A stretch of 15,413 bases of DNA, taken from Verrucomicrobiota bacterium. Lineage in GTDB: Bacteria > Verrucomicrobiota > Verrucomicrobiia > Chthoniobacterales > UBA10450. Below the pieces are notes generated by a model that saw only the letters and a list, made by a program, of their open reading frames with translations, did not search any database and had not been told where the DNA came from. The DNA is taken from positions 1-15,413 of the forward strand of contig QHQU01000218.1 of assembly GCA_003219925.1 (NCBI GenBank), given 5' to 3'. Position numbers and translations under genes: made by a program. Position 1 is the stretch's first letter. Each line of letters opens with the position of its first letter. Shown one piece after another: positions 6,776 to 13,906 of this stretch.

Positions 6776-7318
6776 TCACGCCGGTACAAACTTCGTCAGA
6801 ATAATCTCGGTCGCTTCCGCGAAATCCTGCGCGATCCAGTCGGCCGAACTGTCGGCGGTGTTCGTTTCAAAGCCGGTCCGGACGCGAATCGCTTTGATTC
6901 CAGCGTTGTGCCCGCAATGCACGTCAATTTCTTTGTCGCCAACCATAATGGAACGGCTGAGATCGACCGCGTGTTCGCGCGCGCCTTGCAAGATCATTCC
7001 GGGCGCGGGTTTGCGGCATTTCGAATCCGAACCGGGGACGTCGGGACAAACGTAGGTTGCATCGATCAGTGGCTCGCCTAATTGCCGGAGCACTTCGGCG
7101 TGGACGCGCTCGTATTGTTCCCATGTAAAATAACCGCGGCCGATCCCGCTTTGATTCGTCACCATGATCAATTTGAACGCTCGCGCTTTTAATTTTCGCA
7201 GCGAGTCGGCAACGAAAGGGAATACGTGCACATCCTTGGGATCGGAGCAGTAATTGACATCGTGCATGATGGTGCCGTCGCGATCGAAGAAAACAGCCGG
7301 CGTTTTTTCGTCAGCCAT
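6776..7318 (-). CDS. gmhB: D-glycero-beta-D-manno-heptose 1,7-bisphosphate 7-phosphatase
   Basis: This HAD-family phosphatase removes the 7-phosphate of heptose-1,7-bisphosphate, between the kinase RfaE1 and the adenylyltransferase step of ADP-heptose synthesis. The frame stays open upstream to 7402, but the ATG at 7318 is chosen because it puts the HAD motif FFDRDGTI (nucleophile D12, acid/base D14) at the usual place and overlaps the rfaE1 stop by 8 nt. The protein then has 180 residues, typical for GmhB. Motif II is in MVTNQSGIGRG, the lysine is in CRKPAPGM, and motif IV is GDKEID. The zinc loop is altered. E. coli GmhB uses C-P-H and C-x-C, whereas here CPDVPG and SKC keep only two cysteines. 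The substrate is inferred from the neighbour. Histidinol-phosphate phosphatase is the main alternative. Confidence 0.9.
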   Translation of the reverse strand: MADEKTPAVFFDRDGTIMHDVNYCSDPKDVHVFPFVADSLRKLKARAFKLIMVTNQSGIGRGYFTWEQYERVHAEVLRQLGEPLIDATYVCPDVPGSDSKCRKPAPGMILQGAREHAVDLSRSIMVGDKEIDVHCGHNAGIKAIRVRTGFETNTADSSADWIAQDFAEATEIILTKFVPA

Positions 7319-8303
7319 TTTCGAAATTCTTTCGCAATTCTTCCGGCGAAACCGTTGCCGTCCCCAGTTTGCCGACAACAACCGCGCTGGCGTTATTGGC
7401 AATGTCCGCCGCCTCTAACGCAGTTGCGCCGCTGCAAAGCGCGAGCGTGAACAAAGCAATCGCGGTATCGCCCGCGCCCGAAACATCAAAGACCTGCTGC
7501 GCTTTGGTCGGCACGTGATGCGGCTTCTGCCCGCGCTGGAAAAGCATCATTCCTTCTTCCCCGAGAGTGATGAGGACCAATTCCGCCTGCCATTTTTGCA
7601 GTAGGGTGGCGCCGACTTCCTTCAAAACTTTATCGTCCTCGTCTGACTCCGGCAGCGGAATCCCGGCAGCGTGAAACGCTTCGCTACGATTCGGTTTTAC
7701 TACCGACAAGCCATGCCAGGGAAGATTGTTGCGAGGGTTCGGATCAGCTGCGACCACCTTCTTACCTTCTCGGGCCGAAGCCACAATTTCCGAGACGAGT
7801 TTTTCAGCGAGAAACCCTTTGCCGTAATCTTCGAAAATAATGCCGTCGATTTCCGGCAACATTTTTTTCACGCTCGCAACCACCAACCCGATCTGCTTTT
7901 CATCCGGCGCCAGGATTTTTTCGCGATCAACCCGAACGACTTGCTGCTGTCGGGCAATAATCCTGGTTTTGACGATGGTGGGAAAATCCGGCGAGATCGA
8001 GCAGGCGGAGGTATCGATTTTTTGGTCGGCCAACAACTGCCGAAGCTGTTCTCCGCCGCGGTCCCGCCCAATCATTCCAACGACGCCGACATGCGCGGTA
8101 AACTCGCGCAGATTGCGGGCGACATTGGCGGCGCCGCCGGGATAAAACGATTCGCCCGAGACCTCCACCACCGGCACAGGTGCCTCGGGAGAAATGCGAC
8201 CCACCTTGCCCCAAACGAACTCGTCGAGCATCAAATCGCCAATGACGAGCAGGCGTTGTTTGCTGGCGCGGTCGAGGATTTGCTGAAGTCGTTCTGAATT
8301 CAC
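7311..8303 (-). CDS. rfaE1: D-glycero-beta-D-manno-heptose-7-phosphate kinase (PfkB family)
   Basis: This is a ribokinase/PfkB-type sugar kinase that would phosphorylate heptose-7-phosphate at C1 for ADP-heptose, a precursor of the LPS inner core. In the 330 residues one sees GDLMLDEFVWG (22-32), ISPEAPVPVVEV (37-48, typical of RfaE), PGGAANVARNL (56-66), FEDYGKG (157-163), KPNRSE (203-208) and the anion hole with catalytic base DVSGAGDT (273-280, D279). Only the kinase domain is present. The nucleotidyltransferase half found in bifunctional HldE is absent, and no separate rfaE2 is in the window. The start is a GTG without a clear ribosome binding site. The stop overlaps the gmhB start, so this is the first visible gene of an rfaE1-gmhB-(repeat)-kdsB-pyrG run. 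Confidence 0.93.
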   Translation of the reverse strand: MNSERLQQILDRASKQRLLVIGDLMLDEFVWGKVGRISPEAPVPVVEVSGESFYPGGAANVARNLREFTAHVGVVGMIGRDRGGEQLRQLLADQKIDTSACSISPDFPTIVKTRIIARQQQVVRVDREKILAPDEKQIGLVVASVKKMLPEIDGIIFEDYGKGFLAEKLVSEIVASAREGKKVVAADPNPRNNLPWHGLSVVKPNRSEAFHAAGIPLPESDEDDKVLKEVGATLLQKWQAELVLITLGEEGMMLFQRGQKPHHVPTKAQQVFDVSGAGDTAIALFTLALCSGATALEAADIANNASAVVVGKLGTATVSPEELRKNFENG

Positions 8304-8443
8304 AAATCGGAGGGCGGATGCCGCCGCGCCATAGGGTTGATGCGATTAAGGGACGGCAAGACGCGGAGTTGAGCAAAAGTTACTTCCATTTAGAGTTGCA
8401 TTAATCCTGAATACCGGGTCGAAATCAACAGTCGAAGCAGCCA

Positions 8444-9241
8444 ATGATTTCAGCATTTAAAATTAACAAGTGGGCGGGGATTACACTCGCGGTGATAGGG
8501 TTCAGCGCGCAGGCCGCGCCAGCGCCCCAGCATATTGACGTAAAGCAGTACAAGAAAGTGGAAGATGTCGTGGTCCCGTTGCCGAATGAAGTTTTCGCCG
8601 CGCTCAACAAACTGGGCCCGGTAAACTGGAAAGAGTTCGTTCGGACAGAAAAAGGGGTCAATTTTAGCGAACGCCCGCGGACCGCGCTGCTTCTCGGTAA
8701 TGTGATCGCCGATGGATTTATCGCAGTGCAGGCGCAGGACGCGCCTGCAGTAAAAGAGATCGGGCAACGTGTGCTTTCGCTGGCCAAGGGGATTGGAGTG
8801 GGCGCTTCCATTACCCCCCATGCGAAGGCGATCACGGAAGCGGCCGACAAACGCAAATGGGATAGCGTCCGCCAGGAGTTGGATCGCACGCAAAGTAGCG
8901 TCCAGGGGGCGATGAACGAGCTGCAGGATCAAAAGCTCTCGCAATTGGTCAGCCTTGGCGGTTGGCTGCGCGGCACCCAGATCCTCACCGCGGTGGTGAG
9001 CAAGCATTTCACTCAGGAAGGCGCAGAGCTTTTGCATCAACCGGACCTGCTCAGGTATTTTGGGGATCGATTAAACTCCATGCCGGAATACAGCGTGCCC
9101 GTGGTGGAAAGTATCAAACGCTCGTTAGTGGAAGTGCGACCGCTAATTGAGACCGGCAACAGACCAATTTCGCCGGACGCGGTGAGGAAGATTAACGAAA
9201 TCACGACGCGCCTCGACGGCGAGATCGTGACGCGTCAGTGA
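8444..9241 (+). CDS. Exported protein of unknown function
   Basis: I do not recognise this 265-residue protein. The N-terminus (KINKWAGITLAVIGFSAQA) is a short signal peptide with a likely cleavage after an AQA or APA site near residues 24-26, so the mature protein should be periplasmic or secreted. The rest is soluble and mainly helical by composition, with a Gln/Asp/Glu-rich stretch about 140-165 that could form a helical hairpin, and no cysteine in the mature part. No catalytic motif is evident. It overlaps the next gene by one nt (TGATG), and that gene also encodes an exported protein, so they likely act together. The gene is divergent from rfaE1 across a 140-nt gap. The start ATG at 8444 is chosen because it gives a complete signal peptide. 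The ribosome binding site is weak. Confidence 0.85.
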   Translation: MISAFKINKWAGITLAVIGFSAQAAPAPQHIDVKQYKKVEDVVVPLPNEVFAALNKLGPVNWKEFVRTEKGVNFSERPRTALLLGNVIADGFIAVQAQDAPAVKEIGQRVLSLAKGIGVGASITPHAKAITEAADKRKWDSVRQELDRTQSSVQGAMNELQDQKLSQLVSLGGWLRGTQILTAVVSKHFTQEGAELLHQPDLLRYFGDRLNSMPEYSVPVVESIKRSLVEVRPLIETGNRPISPDAVRKINEITTRLDGEIVTRQ

Positions 9242-9681
9242 TGAATCCACATCGCCAGGTCATATTCATTCTGGTGGTCATGCCGCTTATCCTGGGCGCG
9301 ACCGCGATCGCTTCGGTCGACGATGCCCAATCCTTCGCGCTGCAGGCGGCTGAGCCTTACGTCAGGGAAGGGTTTCAAGTGCGGGAAGATTATTGGGGCG
9401 GGGACCTCGCCGCGGGCGAGAAGAAGGCAGTGCGCCAGCAACTGTTCAAAGGCAACGAATATTGGTTTTGGCTGGGTACAGAAGTGCGCCGGGCAAAGGT
9501 TTCGGTGCATATTTACGACAAGGAAGGAAAATTGATCGAACAACCCGATAGCTGGCAAAAAGGGTCTTATGCCGCTGCCCATGTCGTTCCCACCTCGACC
9601 GATAGCTATTTTATCATCGTCGCGATCGAAGAGTCTCCCGAGGAACGCACCCATTGGGCGCTGGTTTACGGATTTCGCTAA
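9241..9681 (+). CDS. Small exported protein of unknown function, possible beta-sandwich
   Basis: This is a 146-residue protein with a signal peptide (about 1-24: MNPHRQVIFILVVMPLILGA, then TAIAS). The mature part begins with a short helix-like segment and continues as alternating strands: YWFWLGTE, KVSVHIYDKEGKLIE, SYFIIVAIEE and THWALVYGFR. That order, ending in a strand rich in aromatic residues, resembles small beta-sandwich domains such as the pre-peptidase C-terminal type, but this is inference from pattern only. There are no cysteines and no catalytic motif. A GTG lies three nt upstream in frame. The ATG at 9241 is preferred because it overlaps the stop of the previous gene in TGATG, a usual coupling arrangement. 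It follows another exported protein and precedes phoH by 136 nt. Confidence 0.83.
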   Translation: MNPHRQVIFILVVMPLILGATAIASVDDAQSFALQAAEPYVREGFQVREDYWGGDLAAGEKKAVRQQLFKGNEYWFWLGTEVRRAKVSVHIYDKEGKLIEQPDSWQKGSYAAAHVVPTSTDSYFIIVAIEESPEERTHWALVYGFR

Positions 9682-9817
9682 AAGTCTTATCCTTATTCGG
9701 TATTCTTTACTTCCCCTCTAACCCAACAAACAAAAATCGGATGACGGCACTCCCGATCCGCCGTGCTTGCCGGCTTTTCAACAAAGCTGAAGAGGATCAA
9801 AACTAGGAAGTTAATCA
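9682..9817. other. Intergenic region before phoH
   Basis: The 136-nt gap has no gene. Its first third is pyrimidine-rich. A weak inverted repeat (ACGGC/GCCGT around 9744-9763) is followed by TTGCCGGCTTTTC, which could be a poor terminator for the two exported-protein genes. The end holds the phoH ribosome binding site AGGAAG (9805-9810), 7 nt before the GTG. I see no confident promoter. Confidence 0.4.
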
Positions 9818-10786
9818 GTGACCGAGACCCGTACTTTGGAGTTTGAAAACGCACGTGCGTTACAGTCGCTCTACGCCAACGATATCAAGCTCCTGAAAAA
9901 TCTGGAAGATTCCCTGGGTGTGCGAGTGACGACACGTGAAGGATGGGTGAAAATGGAGGGTGAGCCGGAGAAATTAGATCGCGCCCAGCGCGTCTTCGAT
10001 CAGCTGGAGGAAGCGCGCAAACGCGGCGTCGATATTCAGAAACGTGAATTCAATTACGCCCTTAATTCCGTGAGCGAAGAACGGAGCGATAATTTATCGG
10101 ATGCCATTTCCGCCCGGATCGTGACTTCGTCGCGCAAGGCACCGGTCATAGCGCGCACGGTTGGCCAGAAAAATTATATCGAAGCGATTGAAAAACACGA
10201 TGTCGTCTTCGCCATTGGGCCAGCCGGAACTGGCAAAACTTATCTCGCCGTGGCGATGGCGGTGGCAGCGTTAAAGAAGGAACAGGTGTCGAGGATCATA
10301 TTGGCTCGCCCAGCGGTGGAAGCCGGTGAGGCCCTCGGATTTCTCCCCGGGGATTTGCAGGAAAAAATCACGCCTTATTTGCGCCCGCTCTATGATGCTT
10401 TGCATGACATGATGGAGGCGGAGGAATTGGAGCGCGCACTTTCCCGCGAAGTCATCGAAGTGGCGCCGCTCGCCTACATGCGCGGTCGCACCCTGAACAA
10501 TGCCTTTGTCATTCTCGATGAGGCCCAAAATGCTACCACCGAGCAAATGTTCATGTTGCTCACACGCATCGGCATGAATTCCAAGTGCGTCGTCACCGGG
10601 GACGTCACCCAAATTGATCTTCCTGCGAATAAACGCTCCGGCCTGGTCGAGGCCTTGCAGGCCCTCAAGGCCGTGCCCGGCATCGCCATGAGTTATTTTA
10701 CCGACCGGGATGTCGTGCGTCACCCCCTGGTCCGTGCCATTATTAATGCCTATCAGCAGCATCGAACGCCCTCCGGGCGCAAGTAA
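9818..10786 (+). CDS. phoH: PhoH-like ATPase (YbeZ/PhoL type)
   Basis: This cytoplasmic P-loop ATPase belongs to the PhoH/YbeZ family, which is linked to RNA metabolism and ribosome maturation together with the nuclease YbeY. The 322-residue length is typical of YbeZ. The N-terminal about 100 residues form the family's lead domain, with a KH-like pattern (LGVRVTTREGWVKMEGEPE). The ATPase core has Walker A GPAGTGKT (134-141), RPAVEAGEALGFLPGDLQEK (164-183), Walker B VILDEAQNAT (231-240) and the sensor segment VVTGDVTQIDLP (258-269). The GTG start at 9818 is fixed by AGGAAG 7 nt upstream. The stop overlaps the next ATG in TAATG. The order phoH then a membrane HD gene is widespread in bacteria, but here ybeY, which often follows, is missing. 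Confidence 0.95.
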   Translation: MTETRTLEFENARALQSLYANDIKLLKNLEDSLGVRVTTREGWVKMEGEPEKLDRAQRVFDQLEEARKRGVDIQKREFNYALNSVSEERSDNLSDAISARIVTSSRKAPVIARTVGQKNYIEAIEKHDVVFAIGPAGTGKTYLAVAMAVAALKKEQVSRIILARPAVEAGEALGFLPGDLQEKITPYLRPLYDALHDMMEAEELERALSREVIEVAPLAYMRGRTLNNAFVILDEAQNATTEQMFMLLTRIGMNSKCVVTGDVTQIDLPANKRSGLVEALQALKAVPGIAMSYFTDRDVVRHPLVRAIINAYQQHRTPSGRK

Positions 10787-12423
10787 TGATCGATTTTTTC
10801 AAACGTAGCGAACTGGTCCGCCGCGGCCTGGCTTCGGGAAAATTGCGCCGCCGTCGCGCCCGCAACGGATTGTTGCGCGGGCTGGAATATTCCTGGGGCA
10901 TGAAGGGCGTCCTTTTCGCGGCCTTCATTGCTGGCCTGGCTGTGCTCATCTTTAGCGGCAACCAGCCCGAGCCAACGAAGAATTTTGTCATTGCGCTGCT
11001 CTTTTTCCTGATTGCGCTGATGATGCTTTGGGTCAATCAGCCGCGTACTTTTTCGCAAAACTCGCGCATTCTTCTCGTCTTCGGGGTGATGTTGGTCCAG
11101 TTGGCGCTCACAAAATTTATCTACGTCCTTTGCAGCAGCGGTGTCCTGCGCTTGCAGACCGACATGGCGGAACTGCTCACCCCTTTTGCCCTTGCCCCGC
11201 TCTTACTAAGCGTCCTGCTCGGCCGCAATCACGGCCTCTATGCCGCCGTTTTTGTCAGTCTTTGGAGCAGCGTTCTTTTTGGGAAAATTGACGCGCCTTT
11301 GCTCGTTACCGGAATGATCAGTGGATTCACCGCTGTCTATCTGACGCTGCAAGTACGCCGTCGTAGCAAACTGGTTCGCGCCGGGCTTGGCGTCGGGGTA
11401 GCGATTTGGATTTTGTCCCTCACCTTCGGTTTTATCGGCCCGATCAATCTCTTTCCGCCCACCGCAAATGATTGGCCGATGATCGGATTGCAAAGCGCCT
11501 TTGCCATCGGCAACGGGATTGTTACCGCCACGATCGTCGGCGGCGTTATTCCGATGTTCGAACCGTTGTTCCAAATCACCACCGACATTTCGTGGCTGGA
11601 AGCGTCGGATTTGAACCATCCGCTATTACGACGCATGACCATCGAAGCACCGGGCACCTATCACCACAGCTTGGTGGTCGCGAACCTGGCCGAAGCTGCG
11701 GCGGAAGCGATCGGCGCTAACGCTACTCTCTGCCGCGTCTGTGCTTATTTTCACGATGTCGGCAAACTGGTGAAGCCCGACTATTTCACCGAAAACATGA
11801 GCTTCGAGCGCAACCCGCACGAGGATTTGGCCCCGACAATGAGTGCGTTGATCATTATCGCGCACGTGAAGGAAGGGGTTGATCTCGCGCTCAAACACAA
11901 ACTGAACCAGCGTATCATCGATATTATTCAGGAACATCACGGAACTTCGCTGGTCTACTATTTTTACAAACGCGCCCAGCAAATGCATGAGGACGCGCGC
12001 GCTGGCGGTAAAATCATGAAAATGCGCCAGGACGACATTCCGGAAGTGCGAGAGGAAAGTTTCCGCTACAGCGGCCCGAAGCCGCAGACGAAAGAAAGCG
12101 CAATTGTCAGTCTGGCTGATGCGGTGGAAAGCGCTTCACGTAGCCTGGAAAAGCCGACACCAGCGAAGATCGAACAACTTGTTAACGACATCATCGACCG
12201 ACGTATCAGTGACCATCAACTCGACGAATGTGATCTCACTTTGCGCGATGTGCGCGTTATTGCGGAGCGTTTCCGATTCACGCTTATGACGATGCTGCAC
12301 AGCCGCATCGCCTATCCCAAGCACGAAACGAAATCGCCCACCCCGCGCGAGGATTCCGCCCGCCCCGATGTAATGGTGACAACCCGCAAGCCGGAGACGG
12401 CGCCGCCGGTCTCCGCCGCGTGA
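10786..12423 (+). CDS. Membrane HD-domain phosphohydrolase, PgpH/YqfF-like, without extracytoplasmic domain
   Basis: Relatives such as Listeria PgpH hydrolyse cyclic di-AMP with a cytoplasmic HD domain attached to a seven-helix membrane module. Here residues 1-38 are strongly basic. About 40-265 hold several hydrophobic segments (near 41-57, 67-84, 94-118, 130-146, 150-166, 172-187, 203-220 and 240-256). The HD domain (about 285-505) shows YHHS (292-295), the H323-D324 pair in YFHDVGKLVKP, H360, H384-H385 and D445. The C-terminal 40 residues are Pro/Thr-rich. Family members usually have 700 or more residues, with a large N-terminal extracytoplasmic 7TMR-HDED domain between the first and second helix. 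That domain is absent here, leaving 545 residues. The ATG overlaps the phoH stop (TAATG), so the short form is not an annotation artefact. The substrate is inferred from the family. Confidence 0.9.
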   Translation: MIDFFKRSELVRRGLASGKLRRRRARNGLLRGLEYSWGMKGVLFAAFIAGLAVLIFSGNQPEPTKNFVIALLFFLIALMMLWVNQPRTFSQNSRILLVFGVMLVQLALTKFIYVLCSSGVLRLQTDMAELLTPFALAPLLLSVLLGRNHGLYAAVFVSLWSSVLFGKIDAPLLVTGMISGFTAVYLTLQVRRRSKLVRAGLGVGVAIWILSLTFGFIGPINLFPPTANDWPMIGLQSAFAIGNGIVTATIVGGVIPMFEPLFQITTDISWLEASDLNHPLLRRMTIEAPGTYHHSLVVANLAEAAAEAIGANATLCRVCAYFHDVGKLVKPDYFTENMSFERNPHEDLAPTMSALIIIAHVKEGVDLALKHKLNQRIIDIIQEHHGTSLVYYFYKRAQQMHEDARAGGKIMKMRQDDIPEVREESFRYSGPKPQTKESAIVSLADAVESASRSLEKPTPAKIEQLVNDIIDRRISDHQLDECDLTLRDVRVIAERFRFTLMTMLHSRIAYPKHETKSPTPREDSARPDVMVTTRKPETAPPVSAA

Positions 12424-12526
12424 ACGCGGCTCAGGTGGATCGTGCGCTCCGTCACGCGATGCTGACCAACGTGCGGCCTCGCCGCCTAAATTCTAACATC
12501 AAGTCGCCGTAAGAAGGGACCGGTTG
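12424..12526 (+). other. Short gap between the HD gene and the PNP gene
   Basis: The 103-nt gap holds a possible 30-codon frame (GTG at 12420, TAA at 12510-12512) whose start overlaps the previous stop in GTGA. Its product would be short and basic. It has no clear ribosome binding site, and I do not call it a gene. AAGAAGGGA at about 12511-12519 is the likely ribosome binding site for the next gene. No terminator is seen, so transcription may run on from phoH. Confidence 0.35.
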
Positions 12527-13294
12527 ATGGGTGACGCGCTGCAGCGGCTGCGAGATTGGAACGCAGAAATCGCGATTGTTCTCGGGTCGGGACTGACCGC
12601 GGTCGTTCACGATCCGGTCGAATCAATCGCCTACTCTGAGTTTTCTGAGCTCCCGAAACCGCGCGTTGCCGGACACGCCGGAAAATTTTCGCTTTGCGAA
12701 ATTTCGGAAACGCGCGTGATTTTCGCGCAAGGCCGCGTTCATTTGTACGAAGGCTATTCGGCGGGACAGGTCACCGCGAATGTGCGAAAGCTCGCGCATG
12801 CCGGAATTAAGAAGCTTGTTGTCACAAACGCCGCCGGGGCGTTGAATCAAAAATTCAAGCCGGGCGATTGGATGATGATCAACGATCATTTGAATCTCAC
12901 CGGAACTTCGCCCCTAATCGGTTGCCCGAAATTTCTCGACCTCGGCAACGCTTATTCACCGCGATTGCAGAAACATTTTGGCGATGCCGCGCACAAGGTC
13001 GGTGTGTTTTTGCACCAAGGCGTCTACGCCGCTGTCATTGGTCCGCAATACGAAACCGCGGCTGAGGCCCGAATACTGCAAAATCTCGGCGCTGATGCGG
13101 TCGGGATGTCTACTGTGCTGGAAGTCATCCAGGCGCGCGCGCTTGAAATGGAAGTTGCGGGATTTTCCTGCGTGGCAAATCTGGCCACTGGGCTCTCGTC
13201 AACAGTACTAAGCCACGCCGAGGTGTTGGAGACTAGCCACAAGGCAGCAAAGGATTTTTTCCGCATTCTCGGGAAAGCGTTGCCGAACCTGTGA
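12527..13294 (+). CDS. Purine-nucleoside phosphorylase, trimeric (PNP-I/PunA) type
   Basis: The enzyme splits inosine, guanosine and their deoxy forms with phosphate, for purine salvage. The 255-residue protein carries the trimeric-PNP motifs: VLGSGL (18-23, phosphate-binding Ser21), PKPRVAGHAGKF (43-54), QGRVHLYEGY (68-77, with the phosphate-site His72), VVTNAAGALN (98-107), GVYAAVIGPQYETAAE (165-180, E176 matching human E201), GADAVGMSTVLEV (188-200) and the base-contacting N218, which matches human N243. These residues favour 6-oxopurines. A TTG lies one codon upstream. The ATG at 12527 is preferred, with AAGAAGGGA about 8 nt before. The gene follows the phoH-HD pair in the same direction and converges on the L,D-transpeptidase gene. 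The ability to use methylthioadenosine instead is less likely but not excluded. Confidence 0.93.
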   Translation: MGDALQRLRDWNAEIAIVLGSGLTAVVHDPVESIAYSEFSELPKPRVAGHAGKFSLCEISETRVIFAQGRVHLYEGYSAGQVTANVRKLAHAGIKKLVVTNAAGALNQKFKPGDWMMINDHLNLTGTSPLIGCPKFLDLGNAYSPRLQKHFGDAAHKVGVFLHQGVYAAVIGPQYETAAEARILQNLGADAVGMSTVLEVIQARALEMEVAGFSCVANLATGLSSTVLSHAEVLETSHKAAKDFFRILGKALPNL

Positions 13295-13306
13295 TCGGCG
13301 CTTGCA

Positions 13307-13326
13307 GGACACGCGCTTTCGCGTCC
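13307..13326. terminator. Possible terminator hairpin between convergent genes
   Basis: GGAC (AC bulge) GCG, loop CTTT, CGC GTCC forms a short G+C-rich hairpin 12 nt after the PNP stop, followed by CAAATCTTT. The T-run is weak. It lies in a 74-nt gap between two convergent genes, where a terminator is expected. Confidence 0.3.
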
Positions 13327-13368
13327 CAAATCTTTAGGCGTCGATAGCGTGGCGCCCTCCATTTCTTA

Positions 13369-13899
13369 TTAAGGTCGAATTTCGATCGGCGTCCCATCGG
13401 CCACTGACGCCCAAATCTCGTCGATCTCTGAATCAGTCAAGGCAATACAGCCTGCAGTCCAGTCGCGCAAGCGATGAGCTGGTCCCAATGCGCTGAAGCC
13501 GTTCGGTAAACCGTGAATCATGATATCGCCGCCCGGCGCCTCACCCGCCTCTGCCGCTCGCCTGGTGTCTGCCGCGTCCGGATAAGAAATGTGAAGGGCG
13601 CGATGGAAAGCGCTGTCGGACTTGTGAAAATCAATTTTGTAATTTCCTTCCGGTGTCCGCCCATCGCCTTCACGTTGCTTCGACCCAACCGAAGAGAAAC
13701 CGAGCGCAACCCGATATTCTTTCAATTTTCGCCCAGAAGAAAATAGCGTTAATCGACGCACACTTTTTTCGACCAAAATCTTGTCGGCAGTCGTAGGCGT
13801 TATAGCGGCCGGTTTCTGGCGCGCCACATATAAAGAAATCGCAGCCGTCGCAATTAATGCTCCAGTCAACGCAACCGAAAGAAAACGCCGCAAGTTCAA
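13369..13899 (-). CDS. L,D-transpeptidase (YkuD domain), membrane-anchored or exported
   Basis: This is a YkuD-family cysteine enzyme acting on peptidoglycan stem peptides or their attached proteins in the periplasm. Residues 6-26 (FLSVALTGALIATAAISLYVA) after RR form a signal peptide or membrane anchor. The YkuD domain (about 42-175) has RTPEGNYKI (81-89), IMIHGLPNG (126-134, with H129), and DWTAGCIALTDSEIDEIW (146-163, with nucleophile C151). The active-site loop reads GCIAL, not the GCIRL of classical cross-linking enzymes. The DWTxGCIA form is typical of the YafK-like branch, so specificity is open. A TTG start at 13899 is forced, because an in-frame stop lies just upstream and there is no ATG or GTG before the anchor. 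It begins 7 nt after nuoC and is probably co-translated with it, an unexpected partner. Confidence 0.88.
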   Translation of the reverse strand: MNLRRFLSVALTGALIATAAISLYVARQKPAAITPTTADKILVEKSVRRLTLFSSGRKLKEYRVALGFSSVGSKQREGDGRTPEGNYKIDFHKSDSAFHRALHISYPDAADTRRAAEAGEAPGGDIMIHGLPNGFSALGPAHRLRDWTAGCIALTDSEIDEIWASVADGTPIEIRP

Positions 13900-13906
13900 G
13901 TTCGAA

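Noticed and set aside
6479..7081. 200-codon plus-strand frame across the gmhB-kdsB gap
   Set aside because: Its middle (HPEPRRRRGTSP to VPRFARDD) is the typical false peptide of the dispersed repeat, and both ends are antisense to kdsB and gmhB.
7319..7402. Upstream extension of gmhB to an earlier start
   Set aside because: The extra 28 residues are basic, unlike the family, and would overlap rfaE1 by 92 nt. The ATG at 7318 fits the HAD motif position.
8450..9040. 196-codon minus-strand frame
   Set aside because: It is antisense to the exported protein at 8444-9241, which has a signal peptide and a coupled downstream gene. The minus frame shows no motif.
12393..12414. GGAGAC/GTCTCC hairpin at the 3' end of the HD gene
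   Set aside because: It lies within coding sequence of Pro/Ala-rich codons, is not followed by a T-run, and is probably chance in G+C-rich DNA.
10786..12423. Frameshift or truncation as cause of the short HD protein
   Set aside because: The start codon overlaps the phoH stop, the hydrophobic segments and HD domain are complete in one frame, and there is no leftover of the missing domain upstream.
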